Of a DNA stretch of 64,000 bases, positions 38,168-47,200 are shown in pieces. Position 1 is the stretch's first letter; every line of letters begins with the position of its first letter. The notes beneath the pieces were generated by a model. It was not told where the DNA came from. It saw only the letters and a list, made by a program, of their open reading frames with translations, and ran no database searches. Location: positions 62,001 to 126,000 of the forward strand of contig CAVSMM010000008.1 of NCBI GenBank assembly GCA_963729165.1. The letters are read 5' to 3'. Position numbers and translations under genes: made by a program. The stretch comes from JACCZX01 sp963729165 (GTDB taxonomy: Bacteria > Pseudomonadota > Gammaproteobacteria > Burkholderiales > Burkholderiaceae_F).

Positions 38168-38374
38168 TCACTGCAAGTTGATTTCGCCGTCGAAACTTAC
38201 TTTCAACTTCAGGCCGGCGACTTCGAGCGTCATTTTTGCCGGAAATGTCTCCGTCCCCGCGATCGCGCGATCGCCGGTCGCTTTCGCCACCGCCTGTTCG
38301 ATCTCACGCTGCGAATTGACGCCGACCATTTTCAGAAACTTGCGGATACTGAGATTGAATGTTTCTTCGTTCAT
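38168..38374 (-). CDS. DUF6494-type small protein
   Basis: 68 residues from ATG 38374 with AGGAG upstream. Text is MNEETFNLSIRKFLKMVGVN then SQREIEQAVAKATGDRAIAG and LTLEV-type strands (MTLEVAGLKLKVSFDGEI). This matches the small conserved DUF6494 family of unknown function, recalled from family wording. Its stop overlaps the possible GTG of the GFA gene. Confidence 0.75.
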   Translation of the reverse strand: MNEETFNLSIRKFLKMVGVNSQREIEQAVAKATGDRAIAGTETFPAKMTLEVAGLKLKVSFDGEINLQ

Positions 38375-38403
38375 CGAGGTCTCCTGTTCTTTTAGGAAGT
38401 TAT

Positions 38404-39207
38404 CTACTGACTGACTTGTCCGCGCACCGCCCATGCGCGCGCGATCAGCGGGATCGAGCCGTCGCCGGCAATCGGAAGCGTTTCGCGGATCCGATCGCGC
38501 AGCGCGTTGCGGCGCTCTTCGGTGAGCGACATCGCGTACGCCGGCGCCGGTCCCTGACCGCCCAGGAACGGGTTCCAGTAATCGTCAAAGTTTTTAAATG
38601 TGGTCGGGACATCGATCATCTGCGTCCGCACATCGTGCAGTCCTGCGTCTTGGAACAAACTGGTCAGCGCGGGCGGCTGGCACATCGGAAAGCGAGTTGC
38701 TTCGACGAGGTTGGAAGCGCTCGGATCGAACTCGGCCGCCGCATCCCAGAAGTAACGCATCAGCTCCATCTTGCCGGCGTAGTCCCACACGTAGGCAGCG
38801 ACCGTACCTCCCGCTCGTACGACGCGCGCCATTTCCTGCGCCGCCAGCGACGGCTTCGGAACGAAATTAAGAACGAGACCCGACGCCGCAACGTCGAAGC
38901 GAGCAGACTCCACTGGAAGCGACTGAGCGTCACCCACGTCAAACGTGACCTTCGGATCGCAGACATGCGCCTTCGCAAAGTCGACAAAGCCTGCCGAGGG
39001 GTCAATGCCCTTGACGCTTCGCGGCTGCGATTGTTGCAGGATCGTTTGCGTCAGTGCGCCGGTTCCGCACCCGACGTCGAGCCAATCGAGTTGCGCAGGC
39101 AAGGCAAGCCACTGCAAAAAGTCCTTCGCGGCAAGTCGGCTCCAGCGACCTACGTAAGGCTCGTAAAGGTCGCCTACCGCAAAATTGTCGTTACGCTGTA
39201 CGGACAT
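38404..39207 (-). CDS. class I SAM-dependent methyltransferase
   Basis: 267 residues using ATG 39207 (MSVQRNDNFAVGDLYEPYVG); a longer frame of 24 codons has no homology. Motif I LDWLDVGCGTGALTQTILQQ, acidic residue in VKGIDPSAGFVDFAKAHV, motif near DVAASGLVLNFVPKPSLAAQ, then VRAGGTVAAYVWDYAGKMEL. UbiE-like Methyltransf_11. Substrate unknown. Gene lies upstream of the DUF6494-GFA-gnd-pgl row with 29 bases between. Confidence 0.85.
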   Translation of the reverse strand: MSVQRNDNFAVGDLYEPYVGRWSRLAAKDFLQWLALPAQLDWLDVGCGTGALTQTILQQSQPRSVKGIDPSAGFVDFAKAHVCDPKVTFDVGDAQSLPVESARFDVAASGLVLNFVPKPSLAAQEMARVVRAGGTVAAYVWDYAGKMELMRYFWDAAAEFDPSASNLVEATRFPMCQPPALTSLFQDAGLHDVRTQMIDVPTTFKNFDDYWNPFLGGQGPAPAYAMSLTEERRNALRDRIRETLPIAGDGSIPLIARAWAVRGQVSQ

Positions 39208-39263
39208 TGACTCGCTACCCGCGCTGGATTGTCTTGTCGCAGCGTAGCGCGTTGTCTCCGATC

Positions 39264-39860
39264 CTATCGACTCTGACATGCGCCGCGCGCAGCCCGCCCA
39301 ACGAGCGCATGGCGGAAACAGTCGGTCGTGTGATCATTGACAAGTCCGACCGCTTGCATGAAGGCGTAACAGATCGTCGAGCCAACGAATTTGAATCCGC
39401 GGCGCAACAGATCACGGCTGAGTGCATCAGACTCCGTCGTGCGCGCGGGAATTGCTTCCAGCGAACGCCGGCGGTTGTCCAGAGGCACGCCGTTGACGAA
39501 ACCCCAGACGTAAGCATCGAAGCTGCCAAACTCTTTCTGGACAGCGAGGTAGGCCCGCGCATTGCGCACCGTGCTTTCGATCTTGAGTCGATTGCGAACA
39601 ATCCCCGCGTTCAGCAGAAGCCGTTCGATGCGCACTGGTGTGAACCGCGCTACGCGCACCGGATCGAAGTCCACGAACGCTTTGCGATACGCCTCGCGCT
39701 TTTTCAGAATGGTCTCCCAGCTCAGACCGGCCTGCGCTCCTTCGAGCGTCAGATATTCGAACAAAGTTCTGTCGTCGTGCACAGGGACGCCCCACTCGGT
39801 GTCGTGATACGCGATACCGAGGGGAGTTCGTGCCCAGCTGCAGCGTGTAAGCGAATTCAC
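39264..39860 (-). CDS. tag: DNA-3-methyladenine glycosylase I
   Basis: 198 residues. Removes 3-methyladenine from alkylated DNA. Tag features: RCSWARTPLGIAYHDTEWGV at the N terminus (the family zinc site uses a Cys and His in this region), then DRTLFEYLTLEGAQAGLSWE and TILKKREAYRKAFVDFDPVR, and GFKFVGSTICYAFMQAVGLV near the end. The zinc ligands His and Cys at the tail are visible as NDHTTDCFRH. Unbroken. It precedes the methyltransferase at 38404 by 57 bases. Confidence 0.93.
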   Translation of the reverse strand: MNSLTRCSWARTPLGIAYHDTEWGVPVHDDRTLFEYLTLEGAQAGLSWETILKKREAYRKAFVDFDPVRVARFTPVRIERLLLNAGIVRNRLKIESTVRNARAYLAVQKEFGSFDAYVWGFVNGVPLDNRRRSLEAIPARTTESDALSRDLLRRGFKFVGSTICYAFMQAVGLVNDHTTDCFRHALVGRAARGACQSR

Positions 39861-39905
39861 GTTTCTTTTTGGCTTGTAGCGCGGTTCGCCGAGTCTGTGC
39901 GCGAA

Positions 39906-40028
39906 TCAGGCGGGCGGTGTTGGTGAGTCACGATTATCGCCGTTGCGTAGCGCGGCCAGCACGCAGAGGACGATCGTGACGAATGCGAGCAGGTTCAAAG
40001 CGCGCCCGTGGCGTGCGAATACTCCCAC
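39906..40028 (-). CDS. possible small membrane protein (40 residues)
   Basis: From a GTG at 40028, MGVFARHGRALNLLAFVTIV then LCVLAALRNGDNRDSPTPPA. One hydrophobic helix. The reading frame is open further upstream to the stop of the CBS gene, with helical text but no start codon, so the true start is unclear. No recognised family. May be a chance frame. Confidence 0.3.
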   Translation of the reverse strand: MGVFARHGRALNLLAFVTIVLCVLAALRNGDNRDSPTPPA

Positions 40029-40130
40029 TGCCCTCGCAAAGGATTCCAGCCTTGCGGCAGTACCGTCCAGTTCTGCGTTGCACCCGGCCAGCCGGGTGCT
40101 GTAGGTCTGCTCGAGCTCAGGCGCGCAGAA

Positions 40131-40550
40131 TCAGAGAGCCCGCGATACCTCAGAGAGCGCTTCCGCGACAGGCTCCATATCCGAGGCCTCAACGGCAAAA
40201 TCGCCCAGGGAAACAATTCCGACAAGCCGCTTGTCACGATTGACGACCGGTAACCGGCGCACTTGCCGCTCGCTCATTAGTCTTGCCGCCTCTTCGACCG
40301 ATTCGTCCTCGTAGGCCCAGAACACACCTTCTGACATCACTTCGCGGACCTTGGTGCTCGGCGCCTTGTTATCCGCGACCGCGCGAATGACGATGTCTCG
40401 ATCAGAAATCGCACCGATCAGGCGGTCGTTTTCTCCCACAGGTAGCAGCCCGAAATCGCCGCTGCGCATCTTCTGCGCCGCTTGGTGGATCGATGCATCG
40501 GGGCTGATCACAGTAACGTCCCGACTCATGATGTCTGCAAGTTTTTGCAT
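40131..40550 (-). CDS. tandem CBS-domain protein
   Basis: 139 residues from ATG 40550 with AAGGAG upstream; a 59-codon longer frame lacks homology. Two CBS units: residues about 4-60 (IMSRDVTVISPDASIHQAAQ, GENDRLIGAISDRDIVIRAV) and 70-125 (VREVMSEGVFWAYEDESVEE, RLPVVNRDKRLVGIVSLGDF). Such stand-alone pairs bind adenine nucleotides and act as energy or stress sensors. Partner unknown. Confidence 0.88.
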   Translation of the reverse strand: MQKLADIMSRDVTVISPDASIHQAAQKMRSGDFGLLPVGENDRLIGAISDRDIVIRAVADNKAPSTKVREVMSEGVFWAYEDESVEEAARLMSERQVRRLPVVNRDKRLVGIVSLGDFAVEASDMEPVAEALSEVSRAL

Positions 40551-40638
40551 ATCGATCTCCTTGTCACGCGTTGCTCGCAGTAACGAGTAGCAAACACTTC
40601 GCCCGCATAGGTGTCCGGAGCATCCGGCTCTGAAAATC

Positions 40639-41472
40639 CTACAGCCGCTTTCGGCCAAGAACTTCGATGGGGACGATCTGCCCCTCCTGAAGACCGCGTG
40701 ATGTGTTGGCCATCGCCTGAGGCGCAATTTCGCCGTGGATCAGCATGACCGCGCGATGCGGTGGTTTCTCACCGCGCTCGACCATCGCGCGCGAGCGGGC
40801 GCCATATGCGCGCGCTTCCTCGAGGGTGCTCTTCAACCGCGTAACGTCGAATCCTGCGCCTTGCAAGCCGCGCCGCGTCTCCTCCGGCGTCGACAGGAAG
40901 CTGGTGCGAGAGCTGCTCGCCCAGGGCGTTGGATAGTTCAGTTCTCCGCCTTCACCCTTCGCGACCTCCGAGAGCACCAGCCAGGCGCCCGGCTTGAGCA
41001 CTCGATGTATCTCGCGGTAGAACGCGCCTTTGTCGGCGATGTTCATCGAAACATTCATCGAGTAAGCGCCGTCGAAGCTGGCATCGGCGAATGGCATTGC
41101 CAGCGCATCACCGACTTCGAAAGTGATCCTGTCCTCGAGATCGAGCAAGCGAGTGAGGTGGCGGGCGACGTCGCAGAATTCCGGCGTCAGATCGATCCCG
41201 GTGACTTTGCAGCCGAAGCGGTTTGCGAAGTAGCGCGCCGGCCCGCCGATGCCGCTGCCGATGTCCAGGATGTGATCCGCGGGACCGGCTTGCATCAGTC
41301 CGGCAATTTCCAACGTCGCCTCCTGGCCGCGACCATGAAACTGGTCGTAGGGCGCCAACGCCTCCATGCTCGGATGCTCGGGATCGACGCCATCCTCGAT
41401 CAACGCCGCGTTCAGGCGGGACAGAAGATCGCCCCGGCTGTAGTGCTTCGAGACATCGCGATCAGTGTTCAT
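40639..41472 (-). CDS. SAM-dependent methyltransferase (sarcosine/dimethylglycine-like)
   Basis: 277 residues. Motif I HILDIGSGIGGPARYFANRF, acidic residue CKVTGIDLTPEFCDVARH, then FADASFDGAYSMNVSMNI and RVLKPGAWLVLSEVAKGEGG. Wording resembles glycine-betaine pathway methyltransferases and other Methyltransf_11 enzymes; substrate not assigned. It is 88 bases from the CBS gene on the same strand. Confidence 0.85.
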   Translation of the reverse strand: MNTDRDVSKHYSRGDLLSRLNAALIEDGVDPEHPSMEALAPYDQFHGRGQEATLEIAGLMQAGPADHILDIGSGIGGPARYFANRFGCKVTGIDLTPEFCDVARHLTRLLDLEDRITFEVGDALAMPFADASFDGAYSMNVSMNIADKGAFYREIHRVLKPGAWLVLSEVAKGEGGELNYPTPWASSSRTSFLSTPEETRRGLQGAGFDVTRLKSTLEEARAYGARSRAMVERGEKPPHRAVMLIHGEIAPQAMANTSRGLQEGQIVPIEVLGRKRL

Positions 41473-41503
41473 CGGTCGACGAAGCCGTCATGACAATCTC
41501 TGG

Positions 41504-42094
41504 TCAGTCTCGTTGCATCGTTGCATGTTCGGTTTGCTGCGCACTCAAGCGAGACCTGGCGGCGTGCAGCAATGCCTTCGAGTAAACCTTGTGAAAACCC
41601 AGCAAGGCACTGAAGCCCCGTCCAAGTGTGCGCTTGCCGGTCTTGGCGTTTACTACCGGAACGACAGCTGATCCAAAGTACAGACGCGTTCGCGGACCGT
41701 TGTCCGTTCTCAACGGAGCGACCATCAGCCAGGATCTTGTGCGCCCAGTAAGGTCGCGCAGCAGCAACTGATTTTCAGATCGCTTCTCAACGCTCCACGC
41801 GGCGAACGCGTCGCGAGCTCCTGAAGCCAGTTGTTCAGCTTGAACGTCCGACGATGGTCTCGATACGGCCCACTTCAGGATCATTCTTTCGAGCTTGAAC
41901 AAGGCAGTCGTGTAGAAGGCAGTCACAAACTGTTGATGTGACACAAGGCCTGAGATGTCGGTCGCGTAGCAATCCGTGTAAGCACCATTCGCTCGATAAG
42001 TGTCCAACAGCGCATCGTCAGGAAGCGAACAAGGCTGAATCGAAGACAAGGGTCTTGCTCCGCTATGACGTGCGGCAGGGCTCGGTGTGGTCAA
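41504..42094 (-). CDS. conserved hypothetical protein, 196 residues
   Basis: TTG start at 42094 overlaps the stop of the persulfide dioxygenase gene (TTGA), so the two genes are translationally coupled. Text includes ANGAYTDCYATDISGLVSHQ, FVTAFYTTALFKLERMILKW and LRDLTGRTRSWLMVAPLRTD, ending before FSALLGFHKVYSKALLHAAR. It is not low-complexity and has no transmembrane segment. I do not recognise a family with confidence. Coupling to a persulfide dioxygenase suggests a sulfur-related role but is only positional. Confidence 0.65.
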   Translation of the reverse strand: MTTPSPAARHSGARPLSSIQPCSLPDDALLDTYRANGAYTDCYATDISGLVSHQQFVTAFYTTALFKLERMILKWAVSRPSSDVQAEQLASGARDAFAAWSVEKRSENQLLLRDLTGRTRSWLMVAPLRTDNGPRTRLYFGSAVVPVVNAKTGKRTLGRGFSALLGFHKVYSKALLHAARSRLSAQQTEHATMQRD

Positions 42095-43132
42095 GGCTCC
42101 GATCCGGACTTGAGCGGATAGCCCGCTTCACGCCAGGCTTTCACGCCGCCGTCCAAAGCCACCGCGCGCTGATAGCCCAGCTCGCGCAGCGTCGCCGCAG
42201 CCAGCGTCGAAATGCGGCCGAACTCGCAACACGCGACGATGCGCTTGGTCGGATCGGGCAGGTCTTCATTGACGCGCAGCTCGAGCTGGCCGCGTGGCAG
42301 CAGCCGCGCCCGCGGGATGTGCCCGTTCTCGTAGGCGTCACGCTCGCGCACGTCGAGCACGATGAAGTTCTCGTCGGCGGCTTCGACGCGCGCCTTCAGC
42401 TCGGCCAGCGACATGAACGGCACCGCAGCAGCAGCTTCCGCGAGCAATTGCGCGACCGTCTTTCCTCCGCTCATGTTGCTGCGTAGCGCCTCGGTGATGT
42501 GCGTCGGCATGCTCAGACTGAGGCTGCGCATCATGTCGACGAAAGCGGCGCGGTCGCGCTTCTGCAGGCGTGGGTTCTCGGCGAGCTCACGTGCGAGCGT
42601 CGACTCAACGCCGCCCTTGTAGTCGTGCGCCGGATGCACCTTCAGCGCCGGGTCCAGCCGCAGGATGCCGCTGAACAGGCTGTCGTAAAGCGCTTCCGGA
42701 TCGCCAGTCGGCAGATCGGTGCGGCCGGTGCCGCCGAACAACAGCGTGTCGCCGGTGAACAGGTGGTCTTCCACCTGCAGACACATCGAGTCGCGCGTGT
42801 GGCCCGGCGTGTGCATCACCTGCAGACGCAGGCGGCCGACCAGAATCATGTCGCCGTCATCGAGGCGCATGTCGACGAACGGCGCCGGACTCTCGCGATG
42901 CATCACCACGGGTACGCCGAGTTGCCGCGCCGAGTTGCCGTGTGCCGGAAAAGTGGTCGGCGTGCGTGTGGGTATCGATCAGGTAGCGGATGCGCAGCCC
43001 GTCGCGCGCGGCGAGGCCAAGATAGCGGTCAATCTGGCTGGCCTCCGGATCGATCACGACGGCCGCGCATGTCTCGCTGCAGCCGAGGAGATAGGACTGA
43101 CAACCGCCGGTAGCAATCTGCTCGTAGATCAT
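42091..43132 (-). CDS. persulfide dioxygenase-rhodanese fusion (ETHE1/Blh type; one frameshift)
   Basis: About 347 residues. N-terminal metallo-beta-lactamase domain: RYLIDTHTHADHFSGTRQLG with iron ligands in HTHADH (His55, His57, Asp59, His60), TPGHTRDSMCLQVEDHLFTG then DTLLFGGTGRTDLPTGDPEA, and HPAHDYKGGVESTLAREL. The C-terminal rhodanese (residues about 245-345) has IVLDVRERDAYENGHIPR and the active Cys in VACCEFGRIST. The frame breaks near 42930 within a direct repeat CGGCAACTCGGCG, which would help an indel; shifted reading gives ARQLGVPVVMHRES. Such fusions oxidise glutathione persulfide to sulfite and use the rhodanese to make thiosulfate. Confidence 0.87.
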
Positions 43133-43885
43133 CAGTGCGTCTCCGCATTGTGCGCAGCTGACGAGTCACGGCCTAAGCGGTTGGATTGCCTGTCGTCTGC
43201 TAGACCGTGTCGCGTCATGAAAGCTGCAGACGTCAGATTGCCGCCTGACGACCGAGCGAGTGCCGGCCACACCCACTGGGAAGCAGATGTCGATCGATCA
43301 ATGTGGCTAGACGTCATCCACAGCGTCCGTCACATCGAGCATTTCGGCGACAGCGGCTCCGATCAGTTTGACCGAGTCGCGACTTGCATGACGCTCGATT
43401 ACGACGAATTTAAGTGGCGCAACGCGTTCGAACGTCTTCCGTCTCCGCGTGAGCAGCATGCAGCGTCTCCAACAGTTACGGGAACTCACGCGACATAAGA
43501 TCCATGCACCGACGAAGATGCCGAACACCGTCAAATCGAACAGGATCGCGCGCATCGAGTACTTCGACTCTTGAGTCGATTGCGAATAGACGGTTGATTC
43601 TCAGCTGACGTGTCGACCCGTAAGCTGCTTTGTGCTTCGCCATCCAGCGCGGAATCGACAGTTGCACTCGAATACCGCGGATACGACTGGTTAGATCGTT
43701 CGAAGTACGGCCCCGTCAGCCACCTCAGCGTGAGAAATCTCTTGTAACAAGCGTCGTGCGCGGCCCGGGACGACCCATGGGCATTGCGGCACGCTTGATG
43801 TTCCGCAGGCCGAAGTCCGTCCCAGCTGAACCTGTGTGATGCGGATGTCTCCTTGCCGGACGACTGTCGCTCCAACGCGAAGGTT
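43133..43885 (+). other. 753-base stretch without a well-supported gene
   Basis: Between the persulfide dioxygenase start and the serA stop. Several short frames exist but disagree with each other and have no family features. The plus frame 43218-43498 (starting MKAADVRLPPDDRASAGHTH) and the minus frame listed next are the only ones with slightly protein-like text. Possibly a decayed gene. Confidence 0.5.
43307..43555 (-). CDS. possible small membrane protein (82 residues)
   Basis: Begins MRAILFDLTVFGIFVGAWIL, one apparent hydrophobic helix, then a basic stretch (MLLTRRRKTFERVAPLKFVV) and ends MLDVTDAVDDV. No recognised family and no clear ribosome-binding site. Codon use is not strongly coding-like. 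Treat as tentative. Confidence 0.25.
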   Translation of the reverse strand: MRAILFDLTVFGIFVGAWILCRVSSRNCWRRCMLLTRRRKTFERVAPLKFVVIERHASRDSVKLIGAAVAEMLDVTDAVDDV

Positions 43886-45113
43886 TCAGGAATCTAGCGC
43901 GCCGGCACTTCGGATCGCGCAGTCTCCGATCGCCTCTTGCTCGACAGGAATCGACCGCACCGACAACACACCATTGATCGCTGCGATCGCGTCGATCACG
44001 CTTTGCGCGACCGGGCTGTCGACGTCGACCATCGTGTACGCCATTTCGCCGCGCGATTTGTTCAGCATGTTGTGAATGTTCAGTCCGGCTTTCGCCATCG
44101 CGGTCGAAATCTGGCCGAGCATGTTGGGCACATTGGCGTTGGCGATACCGATGCGATACGCCGATTCGCGCGCCATTTCGACTTGCGGGAAATTGACCGA
44201 GTTGTTGATGCCGCCGTTCTCCAGAAACTCGCGCAGTTGCTCGACGACCATTACCGCGCAGTTTTCTTCGGCCTCGGCGGTCGACGCACCCAGGTGCGGC
44301 AGCGCGATCACGCCGCGCACGCCGGACAACGCCGGCGACGGAAAGTCGGTCAGATAGGCCTTGAGTCGATCGGCGCGCAGCGCCTCGACGACTGCGGCTT
44401 CGTCGACGATCGCATCGCGCGCAAAGTTCAGCAGCACGGCGCCGGGCTTCATCACCGCCAGCCGCTTCGCATCGATCAGTCCGCGCGTGGCCGCCAGCAG
44501 CGGAACGTGCAGCGTGACGAAATCCGCCTGCTTCAGCACTTCGTCGATCGACTGCGCCTTGCGCACGGCCGACTGCAGCCGCCACGCGGCATCGACCGTG
44601 ATTTCCGGGTCGTAGCCGATGACCTTCATGCCGAGCTTCAGCGCGGTGTCCGCGACCAGCGCACCGATCGCGCCCAGGCCGATGATGCCGAGCGTGCGGT
44701 GCGGCAGCTCGATGCCGGCGAATTGCTTCTTGCCTTCCTCGACGTGCGCCTCGAAGTCGCGCATCGTGCGGCAAGCCTGCGACGAACTGCAGCGCCGGCA
44801 CCAGATTGCGTGCGCCGATCAGCAGCGCGGCGAGCACGAGCTCTCTGACTGCATTCGCGTTGGCGCCCGGCGCGTTGAACACCGGCACGCCGCGATCGGA
44901 CATCGCGGCCACCGGAATGTTGTTGGTGCCGGTGCCGGCGCGGCCGATCGCCTTGACGCTCGTCGGAATCGCCATGTTGTGCATGTCGTGCGAGCGCACC
45001 AGGATCGCGTCGGGATGCTCGACGTGCTTGCCGACGACGTAGCGGTCGGGCGTAAACCGCAGCAGCGCCTGATGCGAGATGTTGTTCAGCGTGAGAATTT
45101 GAAACTTCGTCAT
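43886..45113 (-). CDS. serA: D-3-phosphoglycerate dehydrogenase (one frameshift)
   Basis: About 409 residues. First step of serine biosynthesis: 3-phosphoglycerate to 3-phosphohydroxypyruvate with NAD. The N-terminal part starts MTKFQILTLNNISHQALLRF and contains KAIGRAGTGTNNIPVAAMSD and NAPGANANAVRELVLAALLI. After a break near 44770, the NAD-binding motif is TLGIIGLGAIGALVADTALK with KVIGYDPEITVDA, then LHVPLLAATRGLIDAKRLAV, LPHLGASTAEAEENCAVMVV (catalytic His) and a C-terminal ACT domain (AYTMVDVDSPVAQSVIDAI) that would give serine feedback. The ATG overlaps the serC stop (ATGA at 45113-45110), so serC and serA are coupled. Confidence 0.92.
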
Positions 45114-46212
45114 TGCGCTAGTGTTTCTGTTCCAACTTGGTTGCGCTCGAATGCGCGCATGTAGTCGACCAGCGCCTGCACGCCTTCGATCGGCATCGCG
45201 TTGTAAATCGATGCGCGCATGCCGCCGACCGCGCGATGGCCCTTCAACTGCAGCAGACCGCGCTGTTGCGCGCCTTTCAGGAATGCGCCATCGAGCGATT
45301 CGTCGCGCAGCTTGAACGGCACGTTCATGCGCGAGCGGTCTTCCTTGCGCACCGGGTTGTAGTAGAGCTGGCTCGAGTCGAGCGCGTCGTACAGCAGCTT
45401 CGCTTTCGCGATGTTCTTTTGTTCGATCGCGGGCAGTCCGCCCTGCGCGAGCAGCCATTCGAACACCATGCCCGCGATGTAGATCGCATATGTCGGCGGC
45501 GTGTTCAGCATCGAGTCGCTCTCTGCTTGCTCCTTCCAGTGAAAAGCTGACGGCGTGATCGGTAGCGCGCGATCGAGCAGATCCTTGCGCACGATGACCA
45601 GCGTCAATCCCGCAGGGCCCATGTTCTTCTGCGCGCCGCCGTAGATCACGCCGTACTTCGATACGTCGATCGGCGCGCGACAGGATGTGCGACGACATGT
45701 CAGCCACCAGCGGCACGTCGCCAACGTCGGGCGTCCATTGATACTCGATGCCGCCGATCGTCTCGTTGGTGCACACGTGCACGTACGCGGCGTCGGGTGA
45801 CAGCTTCCAGCTCGCGCGTTCCGGCACGTAGGTGAAGTTCTTGTCTTCGCTCGACGCCGCGATGTTGACCTGCGCGTACTTCTTTGCTTCCTTGATCGAC
45901 TTCTTCGACCATTCGCCGGTGTTGACGAAATCGATCGTCTTGCGATCGCCGAGCAGGTTCATCGGCACGATCGCGTTCTCGCCGATCGCGCCGCCCTGCA
46001 GGAACAGCACTTCGTAGTCGTCGCCGATCTGACATCAGCGTGCGCAGATCGGCCTCGGCCTTGTCGGCGATCGAAATGAACTCGCTGCCGCGATGGCTCA
46101 TCTCCATCACCGACATGCCGCTGCCATGCCAGTCGAGCATTTCTGCGGCGGCTCGCTGCAGCACTTCTTTCGGGAGCACCGCGGGGCCGGCGCTGAAATT
46201 GAAGACGGTCAT
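45110..46212 (-). CDS. serC: phosphoserine aminotransferase (two frameshifts)
   Basis: About 367 residues. PLP enzyme forming phosphoserine from 3-phosphohydroxypyruvate; also serves pyridoxine synthesis. Begins MTVFNFSAGPAVLPKEVLQR. Breaks near 46028 (after RTLMSD; the shifted frame gives IGDDYEVLFLQGGAIGENAI) and near 45680 (SSHILSR continues as PIDVSKYGVIYGGAQKNMGP). The PLP lysine is in YGGAQKNMGPAG. The C-terminal text HWKEQAESDSMLNTPPTYAI and RASIYNAMPIEGVQALVDYM is typical. The stop overlaps the serA start. Expected length is about 360. The start ATG is preferred over a 29-codon upstream extension without homology. Confidence 0.92.
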
Positions 46213-46425
46213 CTTGATTGTCGGTTTCGTTTTGCACGATGCGGTTGATCGAAGGCGCCGCAGCATAAGCTGCTTCTTTTGCGTCATCTGCGGCATCAAT
46301 AATTGCGATTGCCGGAACGTATTGATTTAACAAGGATGCAGCGCGGGAAGGAACCTAATTTGCCCCGAAGAATTTGGGCCAGACGAAGCAGGTCCAGTCC
46401 GGCGAAACCAAGGGAGGAAATATTT

Positions 46426-47145
46426 ATGAATTATGTCGAAGGATTTGTCGCCGCTGTCCCGGCGGCCAACAAGGAAGCCTATCGCAAGCACGCCGCCGAG
46501 TCGGCGCCGCTGTTCAAGGAGTACGGCGTGACGCGCGTCGTCGAGACATGGGGCGATGACGTGCCCGACGGCAAGGTCACCGACTTCAAGGGCGCCGTCA
46601 AGGCGAAGGGCGATGAGGTCGTCGTGTTCGGCTGGTGGGAGTATCCGGACAAGGCCACGCGCGATGCTGCCAACAAGAAGATGATGGACGATCCGCGCAT
46701 GAAGGAGATGGGTAAGCAGATGCCGTTCGACGGCCAGCGCATGATCTACGGCGGCTTTGCGCCGATCGTCGAAGAAAGCGCCGGAGGAAAGATGGGCTAT
46801 GCCGATGGCTATGTGATCGCGGTGCCCACCGCGAACAGGCAGGCCTATCGCGACATGGCCGCCAGGGCTGCTGCGGTGTTTAAGGAATATGGCGCGACCC
46901 GCATCGTTGAAGCTTGGGGAGACGACGTGCCGGATGGCAAGGTCACCGACTTCAAGGGCGCAGTCAAGGCCACCAAGGACGAGAACGTCGTCTACTCGTG
47001 GGTGGAGTGGCCGTCAAAAGAAACGCGCGACAAGGCCTGGCCCAAGATCATGGAAGACGAAAGAATGAAGCCGGATCACGCAAACATGCCGTTCGACGGT
47101 AAGCGCATGATCTACGGCGGCTTCGCGCCGATTCTTGATCAGTAG
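46426..47145 (+). CDS. doubled DUF1428 (YbaA-like) protein
   Basis: 239 residues made of two nearly equal copies of the YbaA/DUF1428 domain. Copy 1 (residues about 1-118): MNYVEGFVAAVPAANKEAYR, VVETWGDDVPDGKVTDFKGA, MPFDGQRMIYGGFAPI. Copy 2 (about 122-239): GYADGYVIAVPTANRQAYRD, IVEAWGDDVPDGKVTDFKGA, MPFDGKRMIYGGFAPILD. The single-copy homologue, E. coli YbaA, is about 118 residues and likely dimeric, so this is a fused pseudo-dimer. Function unknown. GGAGG lies before the ATG, and a strong terminator follows the stop. Confidence 0.9.
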   Translation: MNYVEGFVAAVPAANKEAYRKHAAESAPLFKEYGVTRVVETWGDDVPDGKVTDFKGAVKAKGDEVVVFGWWEYPDKATRDAANKKMMDDPRMKEMGKQMPFDGQRMIYGGFAPIVEESAGGKMGYADGYVIAVPTANRQAYRDMAARAAAVFKEYGATRIVEAWGDDVPDGKVTDFKGAVKATKDENVVYSWVEWPSKETRDKAWPKIMEDERMKPDHANMPFDGKRMIYGGFAPILDQ

Positions 47146-47152
47146 TCGAGAC

Positions 47153-47182
47153 GCCCGCGCTTTATGCGCGGGCTTTTTTTTG
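47153..47182 (+). terminator. rho-independent terminator after doubled DUF1428 gene
   Basis: Stem GCCCGCGC / GCGCGGGC (47153-47160 with 47166-47173), loop TTTAT, then nine T residues (47174-47182). It begins eight bases after the stop codon. The clearest intrinsic terminator in the window. Confidence 0.9.
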
Positions 47183-47200
47183 CCGGGTTGAAGGCGATAC

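Noticed and set aside
42920..42948. Direct repeat CGGCAACTCGGCG as a mobile-element scar
   Set aside because: It encodes the natural repeat RQLG-RQLG of the protein and simply marks the indel-prone site.
43725..46010. A single 761-codon minus frame through serA and serC
   Set aside because: It is a chimera: true only for the serC middle and serA N-terminal parts; between and after them it reads the wrong frame because of indels.
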